From Aequorivita lipolytica (GTDB lineage: Bacteria; Bacteroidota; Bacteroidia; Flavobacteriales; Flavobacteriaceae), in the NCBI RefSeq assembly GCF_007997135.1, contig NZ_VORU01000001.1, positions 62,001 to 126,000 of the forward strand: a DNA stretch of 64,000 nucleotides, written 5' to 3'. The notes below the pieces were generated by a model. That model worked only from the letters and a program-made list of their open reading frames with translations. It was not told where the DNA came from and did no database searches. Below, one piece after another: positions 35,564 through 44,284 of the stretch; the stretch's first letter is position 1; each line of letters starts with the position of its first letter. Made by a program: the position numbers and the translations under genes.

Positions 35564-35566
35564 AAA

Positions 35567-38425
35567 ATGAGTACCCAACCAGAACAAATATTAGAAAATC
35601 AATTAGTAGCGCAGCTATCAACTATTGGGTATGCCAAAGTTAAGATTGCGGACGAAGCTGCATTATTGGCGAATTTAAAAACCCAATTAGAAAAGCATAA
35701 CAATATTACTTTTTCTGCTAAAGAGTTTGAACGTGTACTTAATATTCTAAGTAAAGGTTCTGTATTCGAGAAAGCCAAAACATTAAGAGAGAAACAACAT
35801 ATTGTTAGAGATAATGGTGATAATCTTTATTTTGAATTTATAAACACCGAGCACTGGTGCCAAAATGAATACCAAGTAACGCAACAGGTTACTATGGAGG
35901 GCAGCTACAAAAACCGTTATGATGTAACTTTATTGATAAACGGTTTGCCTTTGGTTCAAATAGAATTAAAGCGGCGCGGCTTGGAAATGAAGGAAGCTTT
36001 TAACCAAATAAACCGTTATCAACGGCATTCGTTTGGGGCAAAGTCTGCTTTGTTTCAGTACGTGCAAATCTTCGTTATTAGCAACGGTGTAAATACCAAA
36101 TATTACGCAAACAATAGAAATCAATCCTTTAAACAGACTTTTTATTGGACAGATAAAGAAAACAAACGTTTAACCAATATTCTCAATGGGTTTACCAGTG
36201 AATTTTTAGAGCCCTGCCATATTTCTAAAATGATCTGTAAGTACATCGTGATGAACGAAGCGCACAAAATATTGATGGTGCTCCGGCCTTATCAATTTTA
36301 TGCCGTGGAGAGCATTATTGATAGAGTGCAAAACAGTTCGCGCAACGGCTATATTTGGCATACTACCGGATCAGGGAAAACATTGACTTCATTTAAGGCC
36401 AGCCAGATTATTATGCAATTGCCACAAGTGAAAAAAGTGGTATTTGTGGTAGATAGAAAAGATCTGGATTACCAAACCACTAAGGAGTTCAATAGTTTCT
36501 CAAAAGGAAGTGTAGATGGAACAGATAATACCAAAGCCTTGGTAAAACAATTCAGTGATGATACGCGACTAATTGTAACCACCATTCAGAAACTAAATAC
36601 CGCCATCAGCAAAAAGAAGTATTTGGCGAAGATGGAAAAATTAAAAGAAGAGCGCATTGTTTTTATTTTTGATGAATGCCATCGCAGCCAGTTTGGCGAA
36701 ACCCATAACCGTATAAAAGCATTTTTCAACAATTACCAGATGTTTGGTTTTACTGGCACCCCAATTTTTGCGGATAATGCTGTAAAAAATGAATTAGGAA
36801 AACGCACTACCAAAGAATTGTTTGGCGACTGCTTGCACAAATACGTAATTACTGATGCCATCAAAGATGAAAACGTTTTAAAATTTTCGGTGGAGTATGT
36901 GGGCAAATACAGAAAAAAGGAAAGCGCCACCGAAATAGACATAGAGGTAGAAGACATTGACCGCAAAGAGTTGATGGAATCCCCAAAGCGATTGGAAAAG
37001 ATTGTTGATTACATTATAGCGAACCACGATCGTAAAACCCATAACAGGGAGTTTACAGGAATGTTTTGCGTAAGCAGCATAGATATGTTGGTTGATTACT
37101 ATGATATTTTCCAGCGTAAAAAAGAGGAAGGTCAGCACAATCTTAAAATTGCAACCATCTTTAGCTATGTGGCCAATGAAGATGATGCAGATGCCAATGG
37201 TTATATTCCAGATGAAATGGCAACGGCCGCTGAACCAGGTGCAATTTATGATCTAAATCCACACAAAAGGGATAAGCTTGAAAGCTATATTGGCCATTAC
37301 AACCAAATGTTCGGTTCCAATTTTACAACTAAGGACAGTCAATCATTTTACAATTATTACAACGACATTTCAAAGAAAGTAAAGGAACGTAAAATTGATA
37401 TTCTGTTAGTCGTCAATATGTTCCTAACAGGTTTTGACAGCCCAACATTGAGCACTTTATATGTTGATAAAAACCTAAAGTATCACGGCTTAATACAAGC
37501 TTATTCGCGTACCAATAGGATCATCAACGAACAGAAATCGCAGGGAAACATAGTAGTTTTCCGAAACCTCAAACAAGTTACCGATCAGGCCATCACGCTC
37601 TTTAGCAACAAAGAAGCTATTGAAGTGATTATTATGGAGCCGTATGAGGATTATGCCGAAAAGTTCAATGAAGCTTATACAGCACTGCTTGAAATCACTC
37701 CAACGGTGAACAGCGTTAATGACCTGGTTAGTGAAGAGGACGAGTTGGAATTTATCAAGGCATTTAGAGAGTTGATGCGTTTAAAAAATACCATGACCAC
37801 TTTCGCTAATTTTGATTGGGAGGACTTGGACATGGAAGAACAGTTGTTCAATGATTTCCGAAGCAAGTATTTGGATTTATGGCAGAAGGTAAAACAGGAT
37901 CACAGCAAAGAAAAAGTCTCCATCCTTGAAGATGTAGATTTTGAATTGGAGTTGATCCACCGCGATGACATCAACGTTACCTATATCCTGAAATTATTAG
38001 CAGATATGAAAGGTGCCAATAAAGCCGAACAAGAAGCCAAGAAAAAAGAAGTTGTGGACTTGCTGGCCGGGGAAGCCCATTTACGCAGCAAACGCGAATT
38101 AATTGAAAGGTTTATTCAGGAGAATTTACCTGTTATAGAGGATTCTGACAACATTCCGCAGGAATTTGATAAATTCTGGACCGAAGAACAACAAAAAGCG
38201 TTTGAAGCATTTGTTAAGGAAGAAAATCTCTCATCCGAAAAAACCCAAAAACTTATTGAAGATTATCTCTATGCTGAACGCGAACCGTTGCGGGATGAGC
38301 TTTTGGATTTAATTGAAGGAGAAAAGCCATCTGTTTTAAAACGTAAATCGATAGGAGACCGAATACTTAATAAAGTGGTTCTTTTTGTGGAGACTTTTAT
38401 TAATGGGATGGATGGGCGTGGTTAG
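35567..38425 (+). CDS. hsdR: Type I restriction-modification system, restriction (R) subunit
   Basis: 952 residues. The N-terminal nuclease domain has Asp and ExK in NRYDVTLLINGLPLVQIELK (about 116-135). The translocase has Walker A HTTGSGKT (about 265), DECHRSQ (motif II, about 368), FGFTGTPIF (motif III) and AYSRTNRI (motif VI). The C-terminal 250 residues bind the methylase core. It moves DNA past the bound complex and cuts at a distance when the target is unmethylated. All catalytic motifs are intact. It follows the abi stop codon by 3 bp. Confidence 0.95.
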   Translation: MSTQPEQILENQLVAQLSTIGYAKVKIADEAALLANLKTQLEKHNNITFSAKEFERVLNILSKGSVFEKAKTLREKQHIVRDNGDNLYFEFINTEHWCQNEYQVTQQVTMEGSYKNRYDVTLLINGLPLVQIELKRRGLEMKEAFNQINRYQRHSFGAKSALFQYVQIFVISNGVNTKYYANNRNQSFKQTFYWTDKENKRLTNILNGFTSEFLEPCHISKMICKYIVMNEAHKILMVLRPYQFYAVESIIDRVQNSSRNGYIWHTTGSGKTLTSFKASQIIMQLPQVKKVVFVVDRKDLDYQTTKEFNSFSKGSVDGTDNTKALVKQFSDDTRLIVTTIQKLNTAISKKKYLAKMEKLKEERIVFIFDECHRSQFGETHNRIKAFFNNYQMFGFTGTPIFADNAVKNELGKRTTKELFGDCLHKYVITDAIKDENVLKFSVEYVGKYRKKESATEIDIEVEDIDRKELMESPKRLEKIVDYIIANHDRKTHNREFTGMFCVSSIDMLVDYYDIFQRKKEEGQHNLKIATIFSYVANEDDADANGYIPDEMATAAEPGAIYDLNPHKRDKLESYIGHYNQMFGSNFTTKDSQSFYNYYNDISKKVKERKIDILLVVNMFLTGFDSPTLSTLYVDKNLKYHGLIQAYSRTNRIINEQKSQGNIVVFRNLKQVTDQAITLFSNKEAIEVIIMEPYEDYAEKFNEAYTALLEITPTVNSVNDLVSEEDELEFIKAFRELMRLKNTMTTFANFDWEDLDMEEQLFNDFRSKYLDLWQKVKQDHSKEKVSILEDVDFELELIHRDDINVTYILKLLADMKGANKAEQEAKKKEVVDLLAGEAHLRSKRELIERFIQENLPVIEDSDNIPQEFDKFWTEEQQKAFEAFVKEENLSSEKTQKLIEDYLYAEREPLRDELLDLIEGEKPSVLKRKSIGDRILNKVVLFVETFINGMDGRG

Positions 38426-38639
38426 TGATACTTTATTGAATTAATATTTTTCTTATATTTGATATTCTCCCCAGAAATAAGCCGCTCTTTTGTTCTTTCT
38501 GATTAATACTTAAAGTTAACTGATTTAGTGAAAAGCAAACTTAAGCCGTGTATATCACATTGCTTTTCCCTGTTTAATTCTTTAGTATTTTCCATTTTAT
38601 TAAGTTATTTAATTTTTCAAAATTTTTGTTTATTTAGTC

Positions 38640-38667
38640 GCAACGTGGCATACACGCATCACGTTGC
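38640..38667. repeat. Inverted repeat GCAACGTG/CACGTTGC before the 443-residue gene
   Basis: Perfect 8-bp arms with a 12-nt loop, 24 bp upstream of the ATG at 38692. The rest of the 266-bp gap after hsdR is AT-rich and holds no ORF I would support. The placement, just before a gene whose neighbours are unrelated, resembles the cassette-like boundary near 28.6 kb. Confidence 0.5.
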
Positions 38668-38691
38668 CAGTAATTTAAAAAACAATCCCGA

Positions 38692-40023
38692 ATGTTTGGA
38701 ATAAAAGAAAAAATAAATGATGATTCGCTCTATATGTTAAATGATATGGTAGAGAATCAAGTTATAAATTCTAAAAAAGAACTCTCGGAATTATCACCAG
38801 ATAATGAAGAAAGAATAGAATTTCTAACTACACAAATTAAAAACTACGAAACAGAGCTTGAAAGATTTAAAGCAAGTATAGAAAAGCAACTTAAAGAGAG
38901 ATTTCAATTTTCAATAGAAGAACTTTATGCAATGTACGGACAGTATGAAAATAAGTACATCTCAATTGAATTTCATAAGTTTTCAGAATCTGCTTCAAAA
39001 TTTGGTAGAAATATTGCTGGTGTTATCATATATCAAAAAAAAGAAAGAGAAGAATTAGAAAAAGCTTTATCCGAAGAAACCGTTCCAAGAACAAACGCAA
39101 TGGTAAAGTTGGATTGTAGTAAAAACGAGAAATTATCTGACGAGCAAAAAGCGCAATTGTTAAAAAATGGATTTAAAAGTGGCGATGTTTATGAAGTTTT
39201 AGCGTCCAATATGCCTCTTGTAAAATCTTATAATCAAGCTGGTAAAAAAGAGATTCCAAATACAATGGACATCAAATTTGACTCAAGAGATATGGATATA
39301 AATCACACCTATCTGTATTTGTTTAGTCAAAGAATTAAAAACGGAGGAAAATTGATTGCAGAAGAATGGGCAAAATTCTGTGGTATAGGTATTAATTTTG
39401 AGCCATCATCAGCAGATTCAGAAATAATGAAAATAGTTGCGTTTGATGAGGAAGGCAACTTAAAACCTTTGGTTAGATTCTATGAATTAGAAGCAAAATT
39501 CTATTCAAAAAATATTTCAAAAGAAGAAATTGCAGAGTTTAACACGTTTCTAAAGCAAAGAAGGGAAATTAGAACCGAACAAATAAGAAAAGAAATAAAA
39601 CGCTCGACTAATAAGACTTTAGAGAAATTCCAAGAAGAATATCCTGAAATTTATAGCGAAATCCAAAAATCAATCATCCAATTCGATACAGAAACCTTGT
39701 ATTATCACGATACTGTAAAACCTATTTATTGGAATTATGAGAGTTATTTGCATATTTATTTACGCCATTGTGATGAGTTAGAAATTGAGGGACATTTTGA
39801 AGATAAAACTAAATTTCAATACAATCAAAAAGATATTAGGCGTATTCTAAAAATAGCAATTGAAAATTTAAAAGATAAGATTAACGAAAGACTAACTTTG
39901 GGTAAGGAATTTAGAATATGGGATGATAAAGCATTATATTTTAATGGAAATCATTACTCAATTCATATTTTAAAAGACGGTAGAGTCGCGTCATTTCATC
40001 CAATGGAAAATCCAAAGGAATAA
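38692..40023 (+). CDS. Hypothetical protein with toxin-like C-terminal region
   Basis: 443 residues, no signal peptide. The N-terminal 70 residues are a charged coiled coil. The middle (about 150-215) contains LDCSKNEKLSDEQKAQLLKNGF. The last 95 residues hold ESYLHIYLRHCDELEIEGHF, FQYNQKDIRRILKIAIENL and GNHYSIHILKDGRVASFHP. The His pair and the final beta-hairpin layout remind me of small RNase toxin domains (BECR-type) at the ends of phage and polymorphic toxin proteins. That is pattern inference only. No immunity gene is evident beside it; the next gene is convergent. Confidence 0.6.
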   Translation: MFGIKEKINDDSLYMLNDMVENQVINSKKELSELSPDNEERIEFLTTQIKNYETELERFKASIEKQLKERFQFSIEELYAMYGQYENKYISIEFHKFSESASKFGRNIAGVIIYQKKEREELEKALSEETVPRTNAMVKLDCSKNEKLSDEQKAQLLKNGFKSGDVYEVLASNMPLVKSYNQAGKKEIPNTMDIKFDSRDMDINHTYLYLFSQRIKNGGKLIAEEWAKFCGIGINFEPSSADSEIMKIVAFDEEGNLKPLVRFYELEAKFYSKNISKEEIAEFNTFLKQRREIRTEQIRKEIKRSTNKTLEKFQEEYPEIYSEIQKSIIQFDTETLYYHDTVKPIYWNYESYLHIYLRHCDELEIEGHFEDKTKFQYNQKDIRRILKIAIENLKDKINERLTLGKEFRIWDDKALYFNGNHYSIHILKDGRVASFHPMENPKE

Positions 40024-40111
40024 AAACTACTGGAAACAAAGAACTGTGGTAATCGGAAATAAAACAATTGATATCTGGGAAGACGATCAATTATAAATTT
40101 ATTATCAATAA

Positions 40112-40738
40112 TTATCTCCTATAACTTTTGCCTTTAAATTCTACAATATTAAACATCTCGAATAGTCTATCATATACTCGACCCCCATACTTTTCATAGA
40201 ACTGTTTAATTCCCATTTTCACATCATCAGGAGAATCTGGGTCAAAATTACAAGTCATAAGGGTTAAATTTTTTTTCTCGTAACGAAGTTCAAGAATATC
40301 TTTGAATATGAATTTTACACCATAATTATTGGCTTTCTCCTCAGTAAGAATATCATCAAAAAAACGATTGGCTTCACTGAAATCTTTCATAAACTTAGCT
40401 TTGTCTGCTGGCTTTTCCGCAGCTTCATATTTCTGATTCACTTCCATGACGTGATGGTGTATTGAATATAAAACATTTGTTTTTTTTAACACTTGAAGTA
40501 GTGTTTTGAGTATGGTTGATTTACCTGTTCCGAAATCGCCTATTATCAGTAAGCCTTTGTTAAGGGAAGGTTGTGATAGTTTACTTACGATTGGGGATGT
40601 AAAAAAATCTTTGTTTTTTGTAAAATAATTTATTAGAGTATTTACCCGTAAAAGGGATTCTTCATTCAAAACAAAATCCTTTTGATGCTCATGTTCAAAC
40701 TCGATTAAAAATAATTGTAATAATGTTTCTTGATTCAT
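40112..40738 (-). CDS. DnaC/IstB-like AAA+ ATPase
   Basis: 208 residues. Walker A GDFGTGKST (about 68-76), Walker B-like RFFDDILTEE (about 130-139), sensor-1 LTLMTCNFD, and an arginine-finger region GGRVYDRLFEMFNIVEF. This order matches helicase loaders of the DnaC family. It is the last gene of the leftward replication/integration module, 2 bp after the initiator-like gene. The pair may load host DnaB helicase on the element after excision. Confidence 0.8.
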   Translation of the reverse strand: MNQETLLQLFLIEFEHEHQKDFVLNEESLLRVNTLINYFTKNKDFFTSPIVSKLSQPSLNKGLLIIGDFGTGKSTILKTLLQVLKKTNVLYSIHHHVMEVNQKYEAAEKPADKAKFMKDFSEANRFFDDILTEEKANNYGVKFIFKDILELRYEKKNLTLMTCNFDPDSPDDVKMGIKQFYEKYGGRVYDRLFEMFNIVEFKGKSYRR

Positions 40739-40740
40739 AA

Positions 40741-41358
40741 TTATCGTTTTATATCTAACATTGATTTTTTTGTTTGCGATTTTTCATTTCGCGCCCACTT
40801 TGCCAGTCTTTTATCTGTTTCCCAAAAGCTTTCATTTTGAAATCGAAATTTCCCGGTTACTTTATTTTTTTCAGTCCAATAATTATAAAAATCATTTAAA
40901 ATTTTAGTTGAATAATTTGAGTGTAAAAAAACCTCTTCTTTAAATTCTTCAATACTTCTTTTTAATTCTTCATCATTATTAGTTGTTGCTGTTTGGTTGT
41001 TATTTGCTTGCTGGGTATTTGATAATTGTTTGTCATTCTGAATGTCAAGAAAAAAAGGGGCTGTGATTTGAATTTTAGTGAATTTGTTATGTGGAGTTGT
41101 GATTACATCTTTGGTATCTATCAACTTTTTTAAGGCCGTTCTTACCTTGCTAACTGAAAGCCCAGTTTCAATTGATAGTTTTTCAAATGAAGTGATTAAT
41201 TGATTTGGAAGTATATCTTGTCCTCGCCATTGCTTACGTTTAAAATTTGCTTTTAAAAGTAAGTGCAACATTAATTTACAAGTATTGATATCATCATACC
41301 ATTGCCACTCTAACAATGTTCTTGGTAGCTTTACAAAGCCTTTGTTGATAGCTTTCAT
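40741..41358 (-). CDS. Winged-helix replication-initiator-like protein
   Basis: 205 residues from the ATG at 41358, chosen because it follows the upstream stop directly; eleven further codons are open and overlap that gene. Residues 1-100 (NKGFVKLPRTLLEWQWYDD, SFEKLSIETGLSVSKVRTALKKL) are a winged helix like those in phage and plasmid initiators. A Gln/Asn-rich linker follows (NNNQTATTNNDEE), then a small DnaD-like end (FYNYWTEKN ... FWETDKRLAKWARN). It probably binds the origin of the element and recruits the ATPase encoded 2 bp downstream. Confidence 0.7.
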   Translation of the reverse strand: MKAINKGFVKLPRTLLEWQWYDDINTCKLMLHLLLKANFKRKQWRGQDILPNQLITSFEKLSIETGLSVSKVRTALKKLIDTKDVITTPHNKFTKIQITAPFFLDIQNDKQLSNTQQANNNQTATTNNDEELKRSIEEFKEEVFLHSNYSTKILNDFYNYWTEKNKVTGKFRFQNESFWETDKRLAKWARNEKSQTKKSMLDIKR

Positions 41359-41359
41359 C

Positions 41360-41647
41360 TTACCTACGAGAATTAAGTAGGACTTCTTCAATATCGGATT
41401 TTTTAAACCGGATTCTATTACTGATTTTGTACGGTTTCAAAATTTGCCTCTTGTACGACCAATCATGGATAGTAACTAAAGAAACTCCTAAAAACGCCGC
41501 GGCCTCCTTTCTGGTTAGCCATTCTATTTGTTTTGGAGCTTCTTTTTGTTGATAATACTTTTTAAAAGCATTATCAACAATAGTTCTAATGGACCCCTCT
41601 AATATTTCAGGTGTAATGTTGTGAAGTTGTGTGATGTCTTTTTTCAT
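41360..41647 (-). CDS. Excisionase-like helix-turn-helix protein
   Basis: 95 residues. The C-terminal 55 residues (IEWLTRKEAAAFLGVSLVTI ... DWSYKRQILKPYKISNRIRF ... KKSDIEEVLL) are a MerR-like helix-turn-helix of the type found in Xis/AlpA proteins. Such proteins bend DNA at att sites and steer the integrase to excision, or regulate it. It lies between the integrase side and the replication genes, same strand, consistent with that role. Confidence 0.8.
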   Translation of the reverse strand: MKKDITQLHNITPEILEGSIRTIVDNAFKKYYQQKEAPKQIEWLTRKEAAAFLGVSLVTIHDWSYKRQILKPYKISNRIRFKKSDIEEVLLNSRR

Positions 41648-41762
41648 TCTTTATGGCTTTTAATTCGACACCACAAAGCTCAAAATAAAGTTAGGAAAAA
41701 TTGTTTCAGAAAGTTTCAGAAACTTTCAATATGCGGATAATTTGTCAATTTTGAATAGTTAG

Positions 41763-42728
41763 TTACTTGAATAATTGTAATTTACATTTTTCAAAAATAT
41801 TTCTTTCAACGCTGTTGCCCATATTCAATTCCTTCTCTATTCTTGTTAAAACTACTCCAAAATCACGTTTGATAAATTTTATAAATTCTATATCAGATCC
41901 GTGAAATGAAGCTACAAGTTTCTCAAATCTGAATATTTCATAATAGACCGAAAATTTCCTTTTGGTCGGACTCGGATCAGTTTTGATACAGTTTATAAAC
42001 AACTGATATGAAACTTCATCCAAAAAAATTGGAGGTAAAGTAGGGGACATATAATTGTCAAAAGAGTTAGCTCTTTCACATTCCAAAATAATATCATCAA
42101 GAAATTTTATGCTTCTTAAAGTTGATACAACTTCAATCCAATCTGAGAAATTCTTTAATTGGGCATAGTCAAAGGAATCATTATGTTTTAATCCAGAAAA
42201 AGCAAAAGAAAGAACATCTTTATTTATACTCTCATCTCGAGGCAAATAGGAGCCTTCGTCAAACCAAAACTCGTGAAAATAATCTTTTAGTTTATCCATT
42301 TCAAAACAATGAAAAGGAAAAAATGAAGTATTATTTTTTTTCAGTTTTTTAATGGCTTTCTTTTTAAGTTTTAAGGCAGCATTTAAAGCATCTTTTTTAT
42401 TTAGTGCAAAAGTGGTGTTCTCTTTAAACTTATATTTAAACCATTGTTCAGCTTGACCCAATTTCTCGCCAGTTTCATAATGTTTTATTTCCTTTAGAAA
42501 TTCATTGAATAAATATTCGAGGTATTTCTTGTTTGATGAAAAACTGTCATCTTCAATTATATCAAATAAGGACTTATGGCCGGTATCTAATTTTTGATCA
42601 TCATAAAGTTCATATATTTCGCTAATTGAAAGTTCACTATCAAAATTAAAGATCTCGTTTTCAACTAAAAATTGTAATTGCTGATCCAATGATAACTTAA
42701 AGAGAATTTCGAATGGGAATGTCTTCAT
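41763..42728 (-). CDS. Hypothetical protein, 321 residues
   Basis: Begins MKTFPFEILFKLSLDQQLQF; no membrane segment, signal or named domain recognised. It is charged and largely helical. It starts 2 bp after the integrase stop, so the two are translated from one mRNA. That tight link suggests a part in integration or its control, but nothing in the sequence proves it. Confidence 0.6.
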   Translation of the reverse strand: MKTFPFEILFKLSLDQQLQFLVENEIFNFDSELSISEIYELYDDQKLDTGHKSLFDIIEDDSFSSNKKYLEYLFNEFLKEIKHYETGEKLGQAEQWFKYKFKENTTFALNKKDALNAALKLKKKAIKKLKKNNTSFFPFHCFEMDKLKDYFHEFWFDEGSYLPRDESINKDVLSFAFSGLKHNDSFDYAQLKNFSDWIEVVSTLRSIKFLDDIILECERANSFDNYMSPTLPPIFLDEVSYQLFINCIKTDPSPTKRKFSVYYEIFRFEKLVASFHGSDIEFIKFIKRDFGVVLTRIEKELNMGNSVERNIFEKCKLQLFK

Positions 42729-42730
42729 TT

Positions 42731-43996
42731 CTAATTAAAAAAAGGATGTTTAGCCAACTTTTCTATTTGTTCCATTGGCGTAATTTTTATATAACTGTAA
42801 AAGGTTTTTTCATTTGTGTGACCGCTTATGGCCATAATATCAAAGACTGGCATATTTGCTAAATAGGCATTAGTGCAAAAGCTTCTCCGTGCTGTATGGT
42901 TGGTTATTAGATCGTATTTTTTGTATGTCTTGGAATCTTTCTTACCGCCTAATGTTTTTTCTATTGTAACCTTTTCTTTGATCTTGGCTTTTTTGCCAAT
43001 TTTTTTTAAAGCTACATTAATATGTTGTTCTGGCATTTTTTTGGGAAGTTCGCCGTTTCTTTTCTTTAAAATCTTTTTTACAACAGGGTGAATAGGAATA
43101 CCGACCACTTTACCAGTTTTTTGAGTTTTTATTTCAAAAAATGTGGTGCCGTGTTTAGTAACTATATTTTTTTTTGAAAGTTTGTTGAAATCTGAAACTC
43201 TTAGTCCTGTATATGCTCCAATTAAAAAAAGATCTCTCGCATTATCTCGTTTTGGCTTTTCAGAATAATCCGATTTTTCAATACTCTTTAATTCCTTTTC
43301 TGATAAATAGATAGCATATACTAATTCAGAGGGTTTATGGAAACTACGTTTTTTAAAATCCAAATTATTATGGAGACCTCTTTCAAGTGCGTTATTCATT
43401 ATCGCCTTTATTAGTTTTATCTGATTTCCGATATAGTTATTCGAGAAGTTTTTCCCCTGTAAATATTCTAAATAATTTTTATGAAATTCAAGTGTGATTC
43501 CATCAAAGTCTAAGATTTCCGTTTCTTCAAAATATTCTTTTAAGTTTTTTAGGGAAGTACGATATGGCCTTACTGTATTTTTTGATAAGGGTTTATTTGT
43601 GGATGGGAGAGGATTTACTTCATAGTAGTCTATAAACCACTCATAGAACTCCAGGAAGGTTTTGTTATTTACGGATTTTTGTCTTTCCTCTTTTTCTAAA
43701 AAAATATCAATTTCTTTTTTAATTTTTTTATTATTCAGGTCCTGAGGCTTTTCTTCATATTCAAGAAGAAGTTTGCTGCAAAAACTAAATAGTTCAGATA
43801 ATTTGGAATTGATATAATGACTGCGTGGTTCCTGTTGATTATTTTTGATTAGGTGTTTTGAGTCCCAATTTTTTTCGAGATTTACTTCATGTCCAGTTGC
43901 GTATCGTAACTGCTTTTTACGTCCGTAATTGACCTTAAGATAAATCTTATTACTTTTGTTATATGTTGGTCGAAGAAAGAATGAAATTGATGCCAT
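42731..43996 (-). CDS. Tyrosine recombinase (integrase) of the island
   Basis: 421 residues. An N-terminal arm-binding domain (ISFFLRPTYNKSNKIYLKVN) is followed by a SAM-like core-binding domain (about 110-210) and the catalytic domain. Catalytic residues are seen: Arg in TGLRVSDF, HTARR (His367, Arg370), GH (392-393) and Tyr402 in TFYSYIK (Tyr400 is nearby). It recombines the 16-bp core shared by tRNA-Gln and the element. The gene begins about 160 bp from attR and reads into the island, with a 23-bp repeat just upstream that is probably its own arm site. Confidence 0.93.
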   Translation of the reverse strand: MASISFFLRPTYNKSNKIYLKVNYGRKKQLRYATGHEVNLEKNWDSKHLIKNNQQEPRSHYINSKLSELFSFCSKLLLEYEEKPQDLNNKKIKKEIDIFLEKEERQKSVNNKTFLEFYEWFIDYYEVNPLPSTNKPLSKNTVRPYRTSLKNLKEYFEETEILDFDGITLEFHKNYLEYLQGKNFSNNYIGNQIKLIKAIMNNALERGLHNNLDFKKRSFHKPSELVYAIYLSEKELKSIEKSDYSEKPKRDNARDLFLIGAYTGLRVSDFNKLSKKNIVTKHGTTFFEIKTQKTGKVVGIPIHPVVKKILKKRNGELPKKMPEQHINVALKKIGKKAKIKEKVTIEKTLGGKKDSKTYKKYDLITNHTARRSFCTNAYLANMPVFDIMAISGHTNEKTFYSYIKITPMEQIEKLAKHPFFN

Positions 43997-44006
43997 AATT
44001 ATAAAA

Positions 44007-44029
44007 TTGTACCGCCCATTGTACCGCCC
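44007..44029. repeat. Right 23-bp subterminal repeat (probable integrase arm site)
   Basis: Same two 12-bp units, TTGTACCGCCCA and TTGTACCGCCC, same orientation as 25398-25420. It lies 11 bp upstream of the integrase start codon, so integrase binding here could also repress its own gene. Confidence 0.8.
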
Positions 44030-44154
44030 AAATTCTTATTCAAGCTTATTTAACTTAATTGAACTTTTTATTTGATGACTGCAAAGTACTATGAATACTT
44101 AATAAAAACAATAGGTTGAAGTAATTTATGTGAAGATGGATTAAAAAATACCTT

Positions 44155-44170
44155 GCCCTAGTGGGCCAAC
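44155..44170. other. attR, right copy of the integration core
   Basis: GCCCTAGTGGGCCAAC, identical to 25337-25352. The upstream part of a tRNA is absent here, as expected for the far end of an island. Confidence 0.88.
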
Positions 44171-44178
44171 AAAAATTG

Positions 44179-44206
44179 AATCCCGATCTTGAAAAAGGTT
44201 GGGATT
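44179..44206 (+). terminator. Terminator after attR
   Basis: AATCCCGATCTT / AAGGTTGGGATT, a 12-bp stem with two G-T pairs, then TTTTCTTTT. It could be the former terminator of tRNA-Gln before the island arrived, or belong to an older insertion. Confidence 0.75.
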
Positions 44207-44243
44207 TTTCTTTTCACTAAATTTTTGTAGGGCGAGAAGTTTA

Positions 44244-44264
44244 TCCTGAGCGCAGCCGAAGGGA
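44244..44264. repeat. REP-like unit beside the third att copy
   Basis: TCCTGAGCGCAGCCGAAGGG, the inverse of the unit at 9415-9432 with one change (C for T). It directly precedes the third copy of the tRNA 3' end. Confidence 0.65.
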
Positions 44265-44265
44265 C

Positions 44266-44280
44266 CCCTAGTGGGCCAAC
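44266..44280. other. Third copy of the tRNA-Gln 3' end (att relict)
   Basis: CCCTAGTGGGCCAAC, 15 bp identical to the att cores, 110 bp beyond attR. It suggests an earlier insertion at the same tRNA that has been lost. Confidence 0.75.
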
Positions 44281-44284
44281 TTTA

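Larger units (their letters stand above)
25337..44170. mobile_element. Integrated genomic island in tRNA-Gln
   Basis: About 18.8 kb bounded by a 16-bp direct repeat of the tRNA 3' end (25337-25352 and 44155-44170). The integrase gene is at the right edge reading inward, and a 23-bp repeat sits just inside both ends. Content: two small ORFs, a tandem array, GmrSD-like and HARE-HTH nuclease genes, a type I restriction-modification operon with an embedded Abi_2 gene, a possible toxin, and an int/xis/rep/ATPase module. Genes inside are visibly more AT-rich than the flanks. No structural phage genes, relaxase or conjugation genes are seen, so it is a satellite-like or mobilised island rather than a prophage or full ICE. 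Confidence 0.88.

Noticed and set aside
25337-44170. Complete prophage or integrative conjugative element
   Set aside because: No capsid, portal, terminase, tail, relaxase or type IV secretion genes are found; only integration, excision and replication-type genes plus defence cargo.
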